Under the pieces are notes generated by a model. That model was not told where the DNA came from. It saw nothing but the letters and a program-made list of their open reading frames with translations, and did not search any database. A stretch of 64,000 nucleotides of DNA, taken from contig CAVOKO010000011.1 of NCBI GenBank assembly GCA_963696525.1, forward strand, positions 496,001-560,000, given 5' to 3'. The translations under genes were made by a program, and so were the position numbers. Below, in pieces: positions 1 to 8,150 of the stretch; the stretch's first letter is position 1, and each line of letters starts with the position of its first letter. The DNA is from CAWBRT01 sp963696525 (GTDB lineage: Bacteria > Acidobacteriota > Terriglobia > Terriglobales > Acidobacteriaceae).

Positions 1-66
1 AACACTTTCCTTACGATTGGTCGAAGATGCGGATCATCAAAGGCCACTAGCCCAATTGTGGCCGCT

Positions 67-1668
67 TTAGCGCCGGCGGAGCGCCCGCCAGGCGCTGCCA
101 ATCGTCGAAATGCCCATCCATTGCGTCAGCAGCAGGTAGACCAGGCAATAAGGCACCAGCACCATCACGCCCGTGATTACGGGATGGGTCGCGGGACTCA
201 CGCGCCACAGCGCAAGTCCGGCGGCGGCGGCGGCCAGCGCGGCAATCCAAAGCTTGGCGATGCGCGCGATCGAATAGGACACGGCGCCGATGCGCCTAGC
301 GAGCGCGCGGCGCAGCAGCCCGAACTCGATCCAGCCGGCGATTCCCGCCGAGAGAGTCAGGCCAGCGACTCCCCATTTGCGTTCCAGCCCAAGCAGGGGC
401 GGTAACGGCAACGCGAACAGATACCCGAGAACGACCGTGAGCGCCACCCGAACCGTCGCGAACTTCAGTGGTGTACGGGTGTCGCGCAAGGCGTAGAAGG
501 CCGATGAATAGAGGCGTCCGAAGGTCGAGGCCAGCAGGCCGACGCTGGAGCCGGCCAGAACTCCCCAAACGTAGGTCACATCCCTGCTGCCGAAGAGTCC
601 GGAGCGATACAGGGTTGCGACCACCACGTGGCCGAGAAACAGGAAGGCAGCGGCCGAGGGCACCACGAAATAGGCAATCTGCTCTAATCCCCGCGCCAAA
701 CGCTCGCGCAATGCCTGCGAGATTTGCTCGTGGGTGCCGAGCGCGCTCGACATGGCGGGCAGCTCGGCGGCCGAAACAGACATGCCGAACAGGCTCACGG
801 GTAGCGTATAGATGGTCTGCGCATAGGAGAGCGCGGCGACCGCTCCGGTCGGCAGAAAGCTGGCGAGCAGGGAATCTACATAGGCGCTGATCTGCACCAC
901 GCCGCGCGAAACAAACACCGGGCCGAAATTACGCAGCACCGTGCGAACGTGCTCTCGCTGCACCCCCAGCCGCAGACGCAATGGCCACAGGAAGCGCAAT
1001 ACGGTCGGTAGTTGCACCGCGAACTGCAAAGCGCTGCCAGCCACCGACGCCCAGGAAAGAATCTCGGCCAGCCTCGAAGAGGACACATGCCCGCCTCGCC
1101 AAGCCAGCGCCGCAATCAAAGTAAGGTTCCAGATTACCGGCGCGGTGTAAGAAAGAAAAAAACGGCGATGGCTGTTGAGGATTCCCAGGCACCAGGCGCT
1201 GAACACCAGCAGGCCGGCGCCGGGAAACAAGATGCGGACCAGGCGAACCGTCAGCTCGCGCTTGTCTCCGTGGAAGCCTGGTGCGATGGCATCGATCAGC
1301 CAGGGCGTGGCGAAAACGCCGAGCGCAACCAGGACCGTCGTCGCCACAAACAGCAGGGCGAAGATTGCCTCCGCCAGCTTTCCCGCCTCGTCATCCTGTT
1401 GCTCGGCCCGCAGCCGCGCGTAAACCGGAATAAACGAGGCCGACAGCACCCCTTCGCCAAACAGGTTCTGAAGAAAATTAGGAATGCGGAAGGCGGCGCG
1501 AAAGGCGTCGGCGGCGTCCGAGTTGCCGAAAAAGTGGGCAAAAACGCGGTCGCGAATCAAGCCGGCGATGCGGCTGAGAAGAATGCCCGCCGCCACCATC
1601 GCCGCGGCCGCTTTGCCGCGACCGGAGGCACCACCGTTCGCCTGATTCGCCTCTACCGGAGAAGCCAT
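67..1668 (-). CDS. murJ: Lipid II flippase MurJ (MviN family)
   Basis: The 533-residue protein matches the length and hydrophobic pattern of MurJ/MviN, the inner-membrane flippase that moves lipid II to the periplasmic face for peptidoglycan synthesis. About 14 hydrophobic segments are visible. The N-terminal part has the family's conserved text: AGILLSRIAGLIRDRVFAHF (about residues 27-46), then ADAFRAAFRIPNFLQNLFGEG and ASFIPVY. The ATG at 1668 gives MASPVEANQ and is preceded by no obvious Shine-Dalgarno sequence. The gene is divergent from ppa, whose start lies about 100 bases away. It has no partner on the left because the window begins there. The family assignment is firm; activity is inferred from the family. 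Confidence 0.95.
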   Translation of the reverse strand: MASPVEANQANGGASGRGKAAAAMVAAGILLSRIAGLIRDRVFAHFFGNSDAADAFRAAFRIPNFLQNLFGEGVLSASFIPVYARLRAEQQDDEAGKLAEAIFALLFVATTVLVALGVFATPWLIDAIAPGFHGDKRELTVRLVRILFPGAGLLVFSAWCLGILNSHRRFFLSYTAPVIWNLTLIAALAWRGGHVSSSRLAEILSWASVAGSALQFAVQLPTVLRFLWPLRLRLGVQREHVRTVLRNFGPVFVSRGVVQISAYVDSLLASFLPTGAVAALSYAQTIYTLPVSLFGMSVSAAELPAMSSALGTHEQISQALRERLARGLEQIAYFVVPSAAAFLFLGHVVVATLYRSGLFGSRDVTYVWGVLAGSSVGLLASTFGRLYSSAFYALRDTRTPLKFATVRVALTVVLGYLFALPLPPLLGLERKWGVAGLTLSAGIAGWIEFGLLRRALARRIGAVSYSIARIAKLWIAALAAAAAGLALWRVSPATHPVITGVMVLVPYCLVYLLLTQWMGISTIGSAWRALRRR

Positions 1669-1770
1669 CGACTTCGGATTCTACACGTTCGCCCGTACGG
1701 GGTGCGCGTCGACTTTTCCAGGCCAATGCTGTGCTGGAATCCAGCATCAAACAATCGGGAGACTTTCCGC

Positions 1771-2322
1771 ATGGTTCATCCTTGGCATGACATCACCCCC
1801 GGCGAACTGCTTCCCGCTGAATTTCTCAGCGTGATCGAGATTCCTTTCGGCTCCAGCGTGAAATACGAGTTGGACAAGCAGAGCGGGCTCATCCGTCTGG
1901 ACCGCGTCCTTTACTCGGCTGCTTACTACCCGGCCAACTATGGATTCATTCCCCAGACTCTCGCTGAAGATGACGATCCACTCGACGTGCTGGTCTTTTG
2001 CCAGGAGCCGGTCGTGCCACTTACGCTGATCGAGGCGCGCACCATCGGGCTCATGACCATGATCGACTCCGGCAAGAAAGATCACAAGATCATCGCCGTC
2101 GCCACTAAGGACCCGGAGTTCAACAGCTATCACGAATTCAGCCAGATGCCAGCCCATCGCCTAGCCATGCTGCGGCGCTTCTTCCAGGATTACAAGCAAC
2201 TGGAGGGCAAGAAGGTGGAAGTAGATGAATTGGAGCCCGCCAGCAACGCTCACCCGATCATCGAAGACGCGCTGCAACGCTACAGCGAGCAGCGCCGGAA
2301 AGGGTTCTACAAGAAACACTGA
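1771..2322 (+). CDS. ppa: Inorganic pyrophosphatase (family I, soluble)
   Basis: The 183-residue product is a typical bacterial type I pyrophosphatase, which hydrolyses cytoplasmic PPi to two phosphates and pulls biosynthetic reactions forward. Visible signatures are EIPFGSSVKYELDK near residue 24, YPANYGFIPQTL, and the metal-binding DDDPLDVLVF (PROSITE-type D-[SGDN]-D-[PE]-[LIVMF]-D). The reading frame is open far upstream, to about position 1012, but that part only mirrors murJ. The ATG at 1771 (MVHPWHDITPGE) is where homology begins and gives the usual length. A partner operon gene is not evident; mscL converges from downstream. Confidence 0.95.
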   Translation: MVHPWHDITPGELLPAEFLSVIEIPFGSSVKYELDKQSGLIRLDRVLYSAAYYPANYGFIPQTLAEDDDPLDVLVFCQEPVVPLTLIEARTIGLMTMIDSGKKDHKIIAVATKDPEFNSYHEFSQMPAHRLAMLRRFFQDYKQLEGKKVEVDELEPASNAHPIIEDALQRYSEQRRKGFYKKH

Positions 2323-2430
2323 ACCCGTCCGGCTGCCAAATTCAGGATTTCAGATTCCGCAACACGGAGTGCGCGAGGGCGCTCACCCGAGCCCTTGCGT
2401 TGGCCCTTTAGGCGAGCGGACGCCTTGGTG

Positions 2431-2847
2431 TTACGCCGCCGCCTGGCGCGATAGCTCCGAGGTGCAGTGAGCGCAGCGCCGGGCGTCGATGGGTATCTCC
2501 ATCAGGCATTCGGGACACTTCTTCGTCGTCGGATCGACCGGCGGCTCCTGGCGCGCACGGCTGACCAGCTTGTTGACCGGAACAATCACGCAGAAGTAGA
2601 CGGCCGCACTGATCAGCAGGAAGGAAATCACCGTGTTGAGAAAATCACCGTAGGCAAATCTCGCCCCGTTCACGACGAAGAAAAAGGCCGAGAAATCGGG
2701 TTTGCCGGCAATGGCAGCAATCAGCGGCGTAAGCAGGTCTTTTACGAACGCCGTAACCACCGCGCCAAATGCCGCGCCTATGACAACACCGATGGCGAGA
2801 TCGACCACGTTGCCGCGAAGCAGGAACTGGCGAAAACCTTTGAGCAT
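2431..2847 (-). CDS. mscL: Large-conductance mechanosensitive channel MscL with C-terminal zinc ribbon
   Basis: This 138-residue protein has the MscL start MLKGFRQFLLRGNVVDLAIG, a first transmembrane helix rich in G and A (GVVIGAAFGAVVTAFVKD), a periplasmic loop and a second helix (FLLISAAVYFCVIVPVNKL). MscL opens under membrane tension to release solutes during osmotic downshock. The start at 2847 was chosen because GGGAG lies 8 bases upstream; an ATG two codons earlier is too close to that site. The tail after residue 115 carries CPEC-x10-CAHC, a zinc-ribbon motif. It replaces the short charged bundle of the E. coli channel. Convergent with ppa. The channel assignment is firm, while zinc binding is inferred from the motif. 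Confidence 0.93.
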   Translation of the reverse strand: MLKGFRQFLLRGNVVDLAIGVVIGAAFGAVVTAFVKDLLTPLIAAIAGKPDFSAFFFVVNGARFAYGDFLNTVISFLLISAAVYFCVIVPVNKLVSRARQEPPVDPTTKKCPECLMEIPIDARRCAHCTSELSRQAAA

Positions 2848-3071
2848 GTTCATGACTCCCGAATATATGCAGCACCGGCCGGGGGAAAACGCCTCAGCCG
2901 CCTGCGACTTTAGATGGACATCCGGCTGCAAAGGATTTCGATTCAGATTGGGATTATTCCTCCTGCGTAACCGCCTTTTCGGTGGGAGAATGCGGCGCAT
3001 GAGCTATGACATGATAGCTATGATTAGAGCGGTTTCGTAGTTGTGTATCCTGGCTACGCCGATCGTCTAGG

Positions 3072-3251
3072 TGTCATGCTGAACGCAGTGAAGCATCCCA
3101 GTACAGCGCAGGGCAGAGGTGCAGCCGAAGGATTTTATCGAAAAGCCCCACACGGCGCGGAGTGGGACGGTTCCGTGGGATGCTTCGCGCCACCACCCCA
3201 ACAGACGCAAAAACAGCGCCCGTTGGAGACCCGCTGGCCCTCAGCATGACA
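3072..3251. repeat. 180-bp palindromic-ended repeat, copy 1
   Basis: The element starts TGTCATGCTGA and ends TCAGCATGACA, an 11-bp inverted repeat. It is exactly 180 bp, as is a second copy at 25810-25989, and the two share long identical stretches (for example GATGCTTCGCGCCACCACCC). It lies in the gap between mscL and the small gene at 3325. It has no coding capacity of its own. Such elements behave like non-autonomous repeats, but mobility is inference. No target duplication was established. Confidence 0.85.
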
Positions 3252-3324
3252 AGGGATATACCTTTCACAATGACAAGGGCAAGAACCTGTTCCTGAGAAA
3301 GCGTTTAACGAGAGAGCAAAAAAC

Positions 3325-3480
3325 ATGAAACCAGAAAAAGAACGTATCCGCAGCCGTGCCCGTAACCTGTATGAAACAGAGGAAGTTCAGATATACCCAG
3401 ATGCCAAAGTTGATGCCTCGCCGGGTGTTGGTGCTTGGGTCGAGGCTTGGGTTTGGGTCCCTGATATATATGGGGAATGA
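3325..3480 (+). CDS. Small conserved-type protein, 51 aa, function unknown
   Basis: A short reading frame starts ATG at 3325, with GAGAG about 8-9 bases upstream, and ends TGA at 3480. The product begins MKPEKERIRSRARNLYETEE, continues VQIYPDAKVDASPGVGAWV and ends EAWVWVPDIYGE. It has a basic helical head and an acidic/aromatic tail containing the phrase AWVEAWVWVP. From memory, small proteins of this pattern (R-x-R-A-R-x-L-Y-E, D-x-A-x-V, W-V-x-A-W-V-W-V) occur on plasmids, phages and integrated elements, but no function is known to me. It converges on the HNH-type fragment behind dnaN and lies just after a repeat, so the 3.0-3.8 kb stretch looks like acquired DNA. Coding status is likely, function unassigned. 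Confidence 0.6.
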   Translation: MKPEKERIRSRARNLYETEEVQIYPDAKVDASPGVGAWVEAWVWVPDIYGE

Positions 3481-3508
3481 GTAACTCACGGAGAGCCGCT
3501 CTGGCTGC

Positions 3509-3823
3509 TCAGTCGCGGCGAGCAGGTACCTTCCGTTTAATAGCGGCTGCTTCCTCGCTCAATTTAGATCGGTTTCCGACAAATTCCCGCCAAATTTCTC
3601 CGTCTAGCTTGCTGCCGTGAGCTAGTCCGCCTCCATTACGCTTGCTGTCGAGGCGGTTGAAGTTTCCCAATTTCATGGCGATGCTGCTCGGATTTCGATA
3701 ATTCGACTGACCTTTGGGAGGCAATCCTAATCGGTTGAGCACTCCACTGAGTTCGACCACCTCGAAGTAAAGATCCAGCGCAAGAATCAGCTCATCTCTC
3801 GTCCATTTCGGATTGCGCGCCAT
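3509..3823 (-). CDS. HNH/McrA-type restriction protein, N-terminal domain only
   Basis: The 104-residue product MARNPKWTRDELILALDLYF resembles the N-terminal domain found in front of HNH nuclease domains in 5-methylcytosine-type restriction proteins. Typical features visible are W-x-R-D-E-L-I-L-A-L-D-L-Y, then NYRNPSSIAMKLGNF and EIWREFVGN. Those proteins normally continue for 150 or more residues with an H-N-H catalytic core, which is absent here; the frame stops after KVPARRD. It starts only three bases after the dnaN stop (TGA-GGA-ATG), so it would be translated from the dnaN transcript. It may be a truncated remnant or a stand-alone domain. The domain recognition is from memory and moderately sure. 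Confidence 0.6.
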   Translation of the reverse strand: MARNPKWTRDELILALDLYFEVVELSGVLNRLGLPPKGQSNYRNPSSIAMKLGNFNRLDSKRNGGGLAHGSKLDGEIWREFVGNRSKLSEEAAAIKRKVPARRD

Positions 3824-3826
3824 TCC

Positions 3827-4942
3827 TCAGATCCTCATCGGCATGACCACGTAGCGATACTTGAACTCGGCATCCGGAATATCGGGGCGGAGCTGGCCGG
3901 CCGACTGTGCGTCCTTGAACTCGATGCGCACCTGGTCGGCGTCGGCGTTCTTGAAGAAGTCGATCAGGTACTGCGAGTTGAAGCCGATGGTCATCGGTTC
4001 GGCGGAGTAGTCGATCTCGATCGAGTCTTCCGACTCGCCGGTCTCGGTCGAAGACGAGGAGATTTTGAGTTCATTCTTCTCCAGCCGCAGGCGAATGGCG
4101 CCGGAGCGCTCGTCGGCAAACTGCGCCACGCGCTGGATGGCCGCGGTGATCTCGCCGGTGGCGACCGCCACGGAGCGAGTGTTTTCCTTGGGCAGGACCG
4201 CTTCATAGTTGGGAAACTGCCCGGTGAGCTGGCGCGAGGTGAGCAAGCGGCTTCCGATGCGGAAGAACAGCGTCGTGTCGTCCTTGGCGAACTCGACGAA
4301 TTCGCTTTCGCCAGCGCCCAGCAATGAGAGCAGCTCCGCCATGGCCTTTTTCGGCACCAGCGTCTTCAACTCGCCGGAAACCTCCAGAGGGGTGTTGGCG
4401 CGCTCGATATGGGCGAGCCGGTGGCCATCGGTGGCCACCATGACGATCGAGTCCGGCTTCAGCAGCAGCAGCGCGCCGTTCAGGGTGTAGCGCGATTCCT
4501 CGTTGGAAATCGCGAAGATAGTTTTGGCGATCATCTGCCGCAGCACGTCGCACGGGATCTTGACGATGCCAGCCGTGGGAAACGCCGGGAGACTGGGGAA
4601 ATTCGACCGGGCCATGCCGACCATCTTGGTGTTGGAGCGGCCGGAACGGAGGTTGACCCAGTGGTTCTCCAGCAACTTGATAGCGATGTCACCCTCGCCA
4701 AGCAGCTTGACGTAATCGTAAAGCTTGCGGGCCGGGATGGTGCAGGACCCCTCTTTCTTGGTCTGCGCCGGGCATGCCGTGCGCAGGCTCAGATCGAGGT
4801 CGGTCGCGGTGATGGAAAGCCTGTCGGCGGAGGCTTCAAACAGAAAGTTGGAGAGGATCGGGATGGTTGTCTTGCGCTCCACCACGCCCTGGGTAGCGGT
4901 CAGCTCTTTGAGCAGGTCAGACTTGCTGACTACGATTTCCAT
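3827..4942 (-). CDS. dnaN: DNA polymerase III beta subunit (sliding clamp)
   Basis: The 371-residue product forms the dimeric ring that tethers the replicative polymerase to DNA. It has the normal length and the three repeated clamp folds; recognisable stretches include RKTTIPILSNFLFEA near the N-terminus, the VATDGHRLAHIE segment near the middle, and the C-terminal YVVMPMRI with the conserved M-P-M-R. The start was placed at 4942 (MEIVVSKSDLL) because AAGGA sits about 7 bases upstream. In-frame ATGs 18 and 33 bases further upstream lack such a site. It follows dnaA on the same strand after about 300 bases. An HNH-type fragment starts three bases after its stop. Confidence 0.97.
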   Translation of the reverse strand: MEIVVSKSDLLKELTATQGVVERKTTIPILSNFLFEASADRLSITATDLDLSLRTACPAQTKKEGSCTIPARKLYDYVKLLGEGDIAIKLLENHWVNLRSGRSNTKMVGMARSNFPSLPAFPTAGIVKIPCDVLRQMIAKTIFAISNEESRYTLNGALLLLKPDSIVMVATDGHRLAHIERANTPLEVSGELKTLVPKKAMAELLSLLGAGESEFVEFAKDDTTLFFRIGSRLLTSRQLTGQFPNYEAVLPKENTRSVAVATGEITAAIQRVAQFADERSGAIRLRLEKNELKISSSSTETGESEDSIEIDYSAEPMTIGFNSQYLIDFFKNADADQVRIEFKDAQSAGQLRPDIPDAEFKYRYVVMPMRI

Positions 4943-5245
4943 TGCGGTTCCTTGCGCCATGCCTACGTCTGCCATATTTGCACCTTAGAGAGCACCACTC
5001 GATTTCCTAGTCTTATATCAAAAAAAAAACTAACTACGCCAGCACCAATCGCAGCCGGACGGAGAAAACCCGTACCACGGGGGATAACCCATTCGCCCGC
5101 CTGCACCAGCTTACACCCGAAGGGGCACCTGCCACTCCCAGCAGGATGCAATCGGGACGCTGGACCAGTTTCGCGAGAGGTAGATCCCCGTGAAGCCTAG
5201 CCTCAAGGTAACCCTATTCTCAAACTGCTCCAACCTCAAACTGCC
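4943..5245. other. dnaA-dnaN intergenic region, no gene
   Basis: This 303-base gap holds no plausible coding frame. It contains a run of ten A (5020-5029) next to TATATCA, which on the minus strand could be part of the dnaN promoter. I looked for DnaA boxes (TTATCCACA): the nearest match is the reverse complement of GGGGGATAA near 5089, with two mismatches. That is too weak to call an origin. Confidence 0.5.
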
Positions 5246-6622
5246 CTAATTGCCCAACGTCTCGGTCAGCTTATTGAGCGTACGATTCAAATCCTTGTCG
5301 AGCTGCCGCTGCTTATCAATTTTCTCGATGGAGTGGAGGACGGTCGTGTGGTGCTTGCCTCCGAACTGCCGGCCGATTTCGGGCAGCGAAGCCTCCGTCA
5401 AATGCTTGGCCAGGTACATGGCGATCTGCCGCGGAAAAACGATCTGGCGCGAGTTGTTCTTGGCCTTGATCTCCGGCAGACGAAGCCCAAACTGCTCCGC
5501 CACCGCCTTCTGGATGGCCTCGATCGTGATCTTGCGCGACTGCTGGTCGATGAAGTTCTTGAGCACCTGCTGGGCAGTGACCAAGTTGATAACCACGCCG
5601 GTGAGCGAGGCATAAGCCAGCAGCCGGACGAGCGCGCCTTCCAGTTCGCGAACGTTGCTGCGGATGTTTTGCGCGATGTAAGCCGCAACATCGGCTGGCA
5701 GTTGCACGCGTTCGCTCTCCGCCTTTTTCTGCAGGATCGCGATTCGGGTCTCCAGGTCGGGAGGCTGGATGTCGGCGATCAGCCCCCACTCGAAGCGGTT
5801 GCGCAGCCTGTCCTCGATCTCAGCCAGCTCTTTCGGCGGGCGATCGCTGGCGATCACGATCTGCTTCATCGATTCGTGAAGCGCGTTGAAGGTGTGAAAA
5901 AACTCCTCCTGGGTGCGCTCCTTGCCGGTAAGAAACTGGATGTCATCGATCAGCAGCAAATCGACGTTGCGGAAGCGCTCGCGGAAGCTGGTCATGCGGT
6001 CATGCTTGATGCTGTTGATCAGTTCATTGGTGAACTTCTCGCTGGAAACGTAGCAGATCGAAAAGTCGGGGCTGTGCTGCTTCACCTGATGGCCGATGGC
6101 CTGCATCAGGTGGGTCTTGCCCATTCCCACTCCACCGTAAAGGAACAGCGGGTTGTAAGCTTTAGAAGGCCGGTCGGCGACCGCCAGCGCGGCAGCGTGC
6201 GCAAACTGATTGCTGGCGCCGCTGACAAAAGCATCGAATGTATACCGCTGGTTCAGTTGCGCGGCGCTGTCGAAGTCGAAGCGGGACTGCTGTGGGGCCG
6301 GACCAGCTGCCGGGGGAGTAAACCCGCCATTATGGCGGATGGCGGTGGCTGCCGCCGGGGAATCTTCGGCGGTGATGAACTCGACATCCTTGACCTCAAG
6401 CCCCAGGTTCTCGATGGCTTCACGGATCAGATCGGCATAGCGCTCGCCCATCTCCCGGAACTCGGGCGCGGGCACACGCACAAACAGGGTTGCCCCCCGG
6501 GTGTGACTGTAGCGTAACGGCTTGAGCCAGGTGTCGTAGGAATGACGGTTTACCTTCTTCTCAAGCGCAGCCAGAATAAGCAACCAAGGATTCGGCGAAG
6601 TTGTAGCAAGCGATGCAGACAT
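5246..6622 (-). CDS. dnaA: Chromosomal replication initiator DnaA
   Basis: The 458-residue protein is the AAA+ initiator that binds DnaA boxes and melts the origin. Domain I covers about residues 10-90 (PWLLILAALEKKVNRHSYDTW), followed by a Pro/Ala-rich linker. The ATPase has YTFDAFVSGASNQFAHAA, Walker A GGVGMGKTHLMQAI, Walker B LLIDDIQFL, and an arginine finger region NRFEWGLI. Domain IV ends with the DNA-binding signature GRQFGGKHHTTVLHSIEKI. The frame is open 55 codons further upstream, but homology starts at MSASLATTSPNPW, so the ATG at 6622 was chosen; there is no strong Shine-Dalgarno. It is divergent from rpmH, as in many bacteria near the origin. Confidence 0.97.
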   Translation of the reverse strand: MSASLATTSPNPWLLILAALEKKVNRHSYDTWLKPLRYSHTRGATLFVRVPAPEFREMGERYADLIREAIENLGLEVKDVEFITAEDSPAAATAIRHNGGFTPPAAGPAPQQSRFDFDSAAQLNQRYTFDAFVSGASNQFAHAAALAVADRPSKAYNPLFLYGGVGMGKTHLMQAIGHQVKQHSPDFSICYVSSEKFTNELINSIKHDRMTSFRERFRNVDLLLIDDIQFLTGKERTQEEFFHTFNALHESMKQIVIASDRPPKELAEIEDRLRNRFEWGLIADIQPPDLETRIAILQKKAESERVQLPADVAAYIAQNIRSNVRELEGALVRLLAYASLTGVVINLVTAQQVLKNFIDQQSRKITIEAIQKAVAEQFGLRLPEIKAKNNSRQIVFPRQIAMYLAKHLTEASLPEIGRQFGGKHHTTVLHSIEKIDKQRQLDKDLNRTLNKLTETLGN

Positions 6623-7022
6623 TATCAACCAGAGAGCCGGAAGACGCACGGCTGGAAAACGATTTGTCAATCTGTCACGCCGTGAATCGGCAAACCCAAT
6701 GCTTCGGGTGACCCACAATACGCGCAACCGTGTACGGCGGATGGAGCATGCCGGATTTATCGTGTGACTCGTCGTGCATACTAGCACGTTCGAACTGAAT
6801 TGAGCAGCTTTCTCTTCGCCACCGGACGATGAATTTTGTCTGGGATTTATGCGCGTTTAGAAGTTGTTGCGAATGTGGTGCAGAAACCCGTCCAGCCCCG
6901 AAGCTTGCGAGCCCGCCGCCCAATCGGCGTCGGGGCTTCAACTCTTCCACCACCATGGAGTTGCCGCGTTATGATGCTCGCGGCCAGGGTTTTTGAGCAC
7001 CGGCGGCGGTGCAGCCTGCGGC

Positions 7023-7062
7023 GCAGCTCCCCGCGCCCGGCAGGCCCGGCCCGGGGAGCTGC
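7023..7062. other. Strong hairpin in the dnaA-rpmH gap
   Basis: GCAGCTCCCCG (7023-7033) and CGGGGAGCTGC (7052-7062) pair perfectly over 11 bp around an 18-base GC-rich loop. A weaker stem, AGCCCCGA paired with TCGGGGCT, lies upstream near 6893-6940. There is no T tract, so a classical terminator is not supported in either direction. The 683-base gap from 6623 to 7305 contains this hairpin, the inverted repeat at 7091-7211 and the rpmH promoter, and no gene. Confidence 0.6.
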
Positions 7063-7090
7063 CTCGAAGCAGGGGCAAGGCCGGAGATTT

Positions 7091-7211
7091 GGGTAGTGGG
7101 CTACCTTGAATTGGACACTCCGTTTCCGTGTGGCATAATGCGTTTCCCCAAGCCAAAAAATGTCGTTTTGGCACGGCTAAATGACTCCTGATTCAAAGTA
7201 GCCCACTACCC
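7091..7211. repeat. 121-bp inverted repeat upstream of rpmH
   Basis: GGGTAGTGGGCTACCTTGAA at 7091-7110 is matched in inverse orientation by TTCAAAGTAGCCCACTACCC at 7192-7211, with one mismatch over about 20 bases. The ends enclose about 78 bases. The interior contains TTGGAC (7111-7116), a 17-base spacer and CATAAT (7134-7139), which reads as a possible sigma-70 promoter toward rpmH. It could be a small non-autonomous element (MITE-like) or a structured part of the origin region. Confidence 0.75.
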
Positions 7212-7226
7212 GAAATTGCTGCCGGT

Positions 7227-7255
7227 TTGCGGCCCTCTGGCATCTCGTTTATACT
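7227..7255 (+). promoter_or_regulatory. Predicted sigma-70 promoter of rpmH-rnpA-yidD
   Basis: TTGCGG at 7227-7232 and TATACT at 7250-7255 are separated by exactly 17 bases. Transcription would start near 7262 and leave a leader of about 44 bases before the rpmH ATG at 7306, which carries TTAGGAG as ribosome-binding site. This is the better of two candidates; the other lies inside the inverted repeat at 7111-7139. Confidence 0.6.
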
Positions 7256-7305
7256 TCTGATTTGCTGATTATCTTTGTTTGCCTAGTTAGGAGCGCAGCT
7301 TTTCA

Positions 7306-7461
7306 ATGCCGAAGCGCACATTCCAGCCCAATCGCCGCCGCCGCTCGAAGACGCACGGATTTCGAACTCGCATGAAGACCAAAAGTGGACAAGCCGTGCT
7401 CTCGCGCCGCCGCGCCAAGGGCCGCAAGCGGGTTTCCGTGAAACCTGGGTATCGTGATTAA
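7306..7461 (+). CDS. rpmH: 50S ribosomal protein L34
   Basis: The 51-residue, strongly basic product starts MPKRTFQPNRRRRSKTHGFR and contains the L34 signature K-R-T-[FY]-Q-P-[NS]-x-R-[RK]-x3-K-x-H-G-F-R-x-R-M. It ends KRVSVKPGYRD, slightly longer than the 44-46 residues usual elsewhere. It is a structural protein of the large subunit. TTAGGAG precedes the ATG by about 12 bases, and a good promoter lies at 7227-7255. It heads the conserved rpmH-rnpA-yidD-yidC-jag-mnmE order. Confidence 0.97.
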   Translation: MPKRTFQPNRRRRSKTHGFRTRMKTKSGQAVLSRRRAKGRKRVSVKPGYRD

Positions 7462-7634
7462 TTGCATTGTGTTTCCGGTTGTGGGGTGAAGCGCATCGCC
7501 GGCAAACCCAGTGATGCGGCCGCCAGCACACAAGCCAAAGGGCCTGAAGGATATTTGGAAGGCACTGTCTGGAGTCGGACTGGACTTCCGCATCCGAACA
7601 CGGTGGGTGCATTTGCCGGACCGGATCCGTCGTC

Positions 7635-8150
7635 GTGAGTGACACTCCGAAAGGCATTTTCCCGAAATCGGCCCATCTGCTCAAACACGCGGACTTTCGT
7701 CGCGTGTATGAGAATGGAAAGCGGCATTTCTCCGGAAATATGACGGTGTTTTATTTGCATCGCGCACCCCTCGCGCCGGAAAATACTAGCACCGCTCGGG
7801 CGGAGTTGGCGGTCGCGGAAGCCGCTCGTATGGGGGGGGCTCGTATAGGGTTCACCGTCTCGCGCGCCCTGGGTGGTGCGGTGGAGCGCAACCGCATTCG
7901 CCGCCGCACGCGAGAGGCAGTGCGGCAACACTACAGCCGGTTGGCCGGCGGCACCGTGGACGTGGTGATCAATCCCCGGAAGTCCGTGCTGAAGACCGAC
8001 TTTGCGGTGTTGTCGCAGGAAGTAGCGCGTGCCTTCGCGGTCATCGGGCAAAGCGCGAGCCCGGGCGATAAACGACCCGGACCCGATTTGCAGAAAAGTA
8101 GTTCGCGAAAAGGTGAAAAGCCGCGTTTGGCGAAAGAGCGAGAATTATGA
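7635..8150 (+). CDS. rnpA: Ribonuclease P protein component
   Basis: The protein subunit of RNase P assists the catalytic RNA in maturing tRNA 5' ends. The 171-residue product has the early motif LLKHADFRRVYENGKR and the family's RNR signature, GGAVERNRIRRRTREAVR, near residues 80-97, followed by VDVVINPRKSVLKTDFA. A GTG start at 7635 is used. The N-terminal half carries an unusual insertion of roughly 20 residues (around APENTSTARAELAVAEAARM) before the strand IGFTVSRAL. A polar tail of about 35 residues follows the conserved core. Its stop overlaps the yidD start by four bases (ATGA), so the two are translationally coupled. Confidence 0.93.
   Translation: MSDTPKGIFPKSAHLLKHADFRRVYENGKRHFSGNMTVFYLHRAPLAPENTSTARAELAVAEAARMGGARIGFTVSRALGGAVERNRIRRRTREAVRQHYSRLAGGTVDVVINPRKSVLKTDFAVLSQEVARAFAVIGQSASPGDKRPGPDLQKSSSRKGEKPRLAKEREL

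Noticed and set aside
1012..1770. Long N-terminal extension of the pyrophosphatase
   Set aside because: It is antisense to murJ, and the family homology starts at MVHPWHDITPGE.
2371..2395. Hairpin CGCGAGGGC...GCCCTTGCG as terminator between ppa and mscL
   Set aside because: No T tract on either side and one G-T pair; too weak to call.
5333..6517. Long open frame antisense to dnaA
   Set aside because: Shadow of dnaA third-position GC bias; no motifs.
4976..7300. Replication origin (oriC) near dnaA
   Set aside because: Gene order suggests an origin, but the best DnaA-box matches have two mismatches and do not cluster; left as unplaced.
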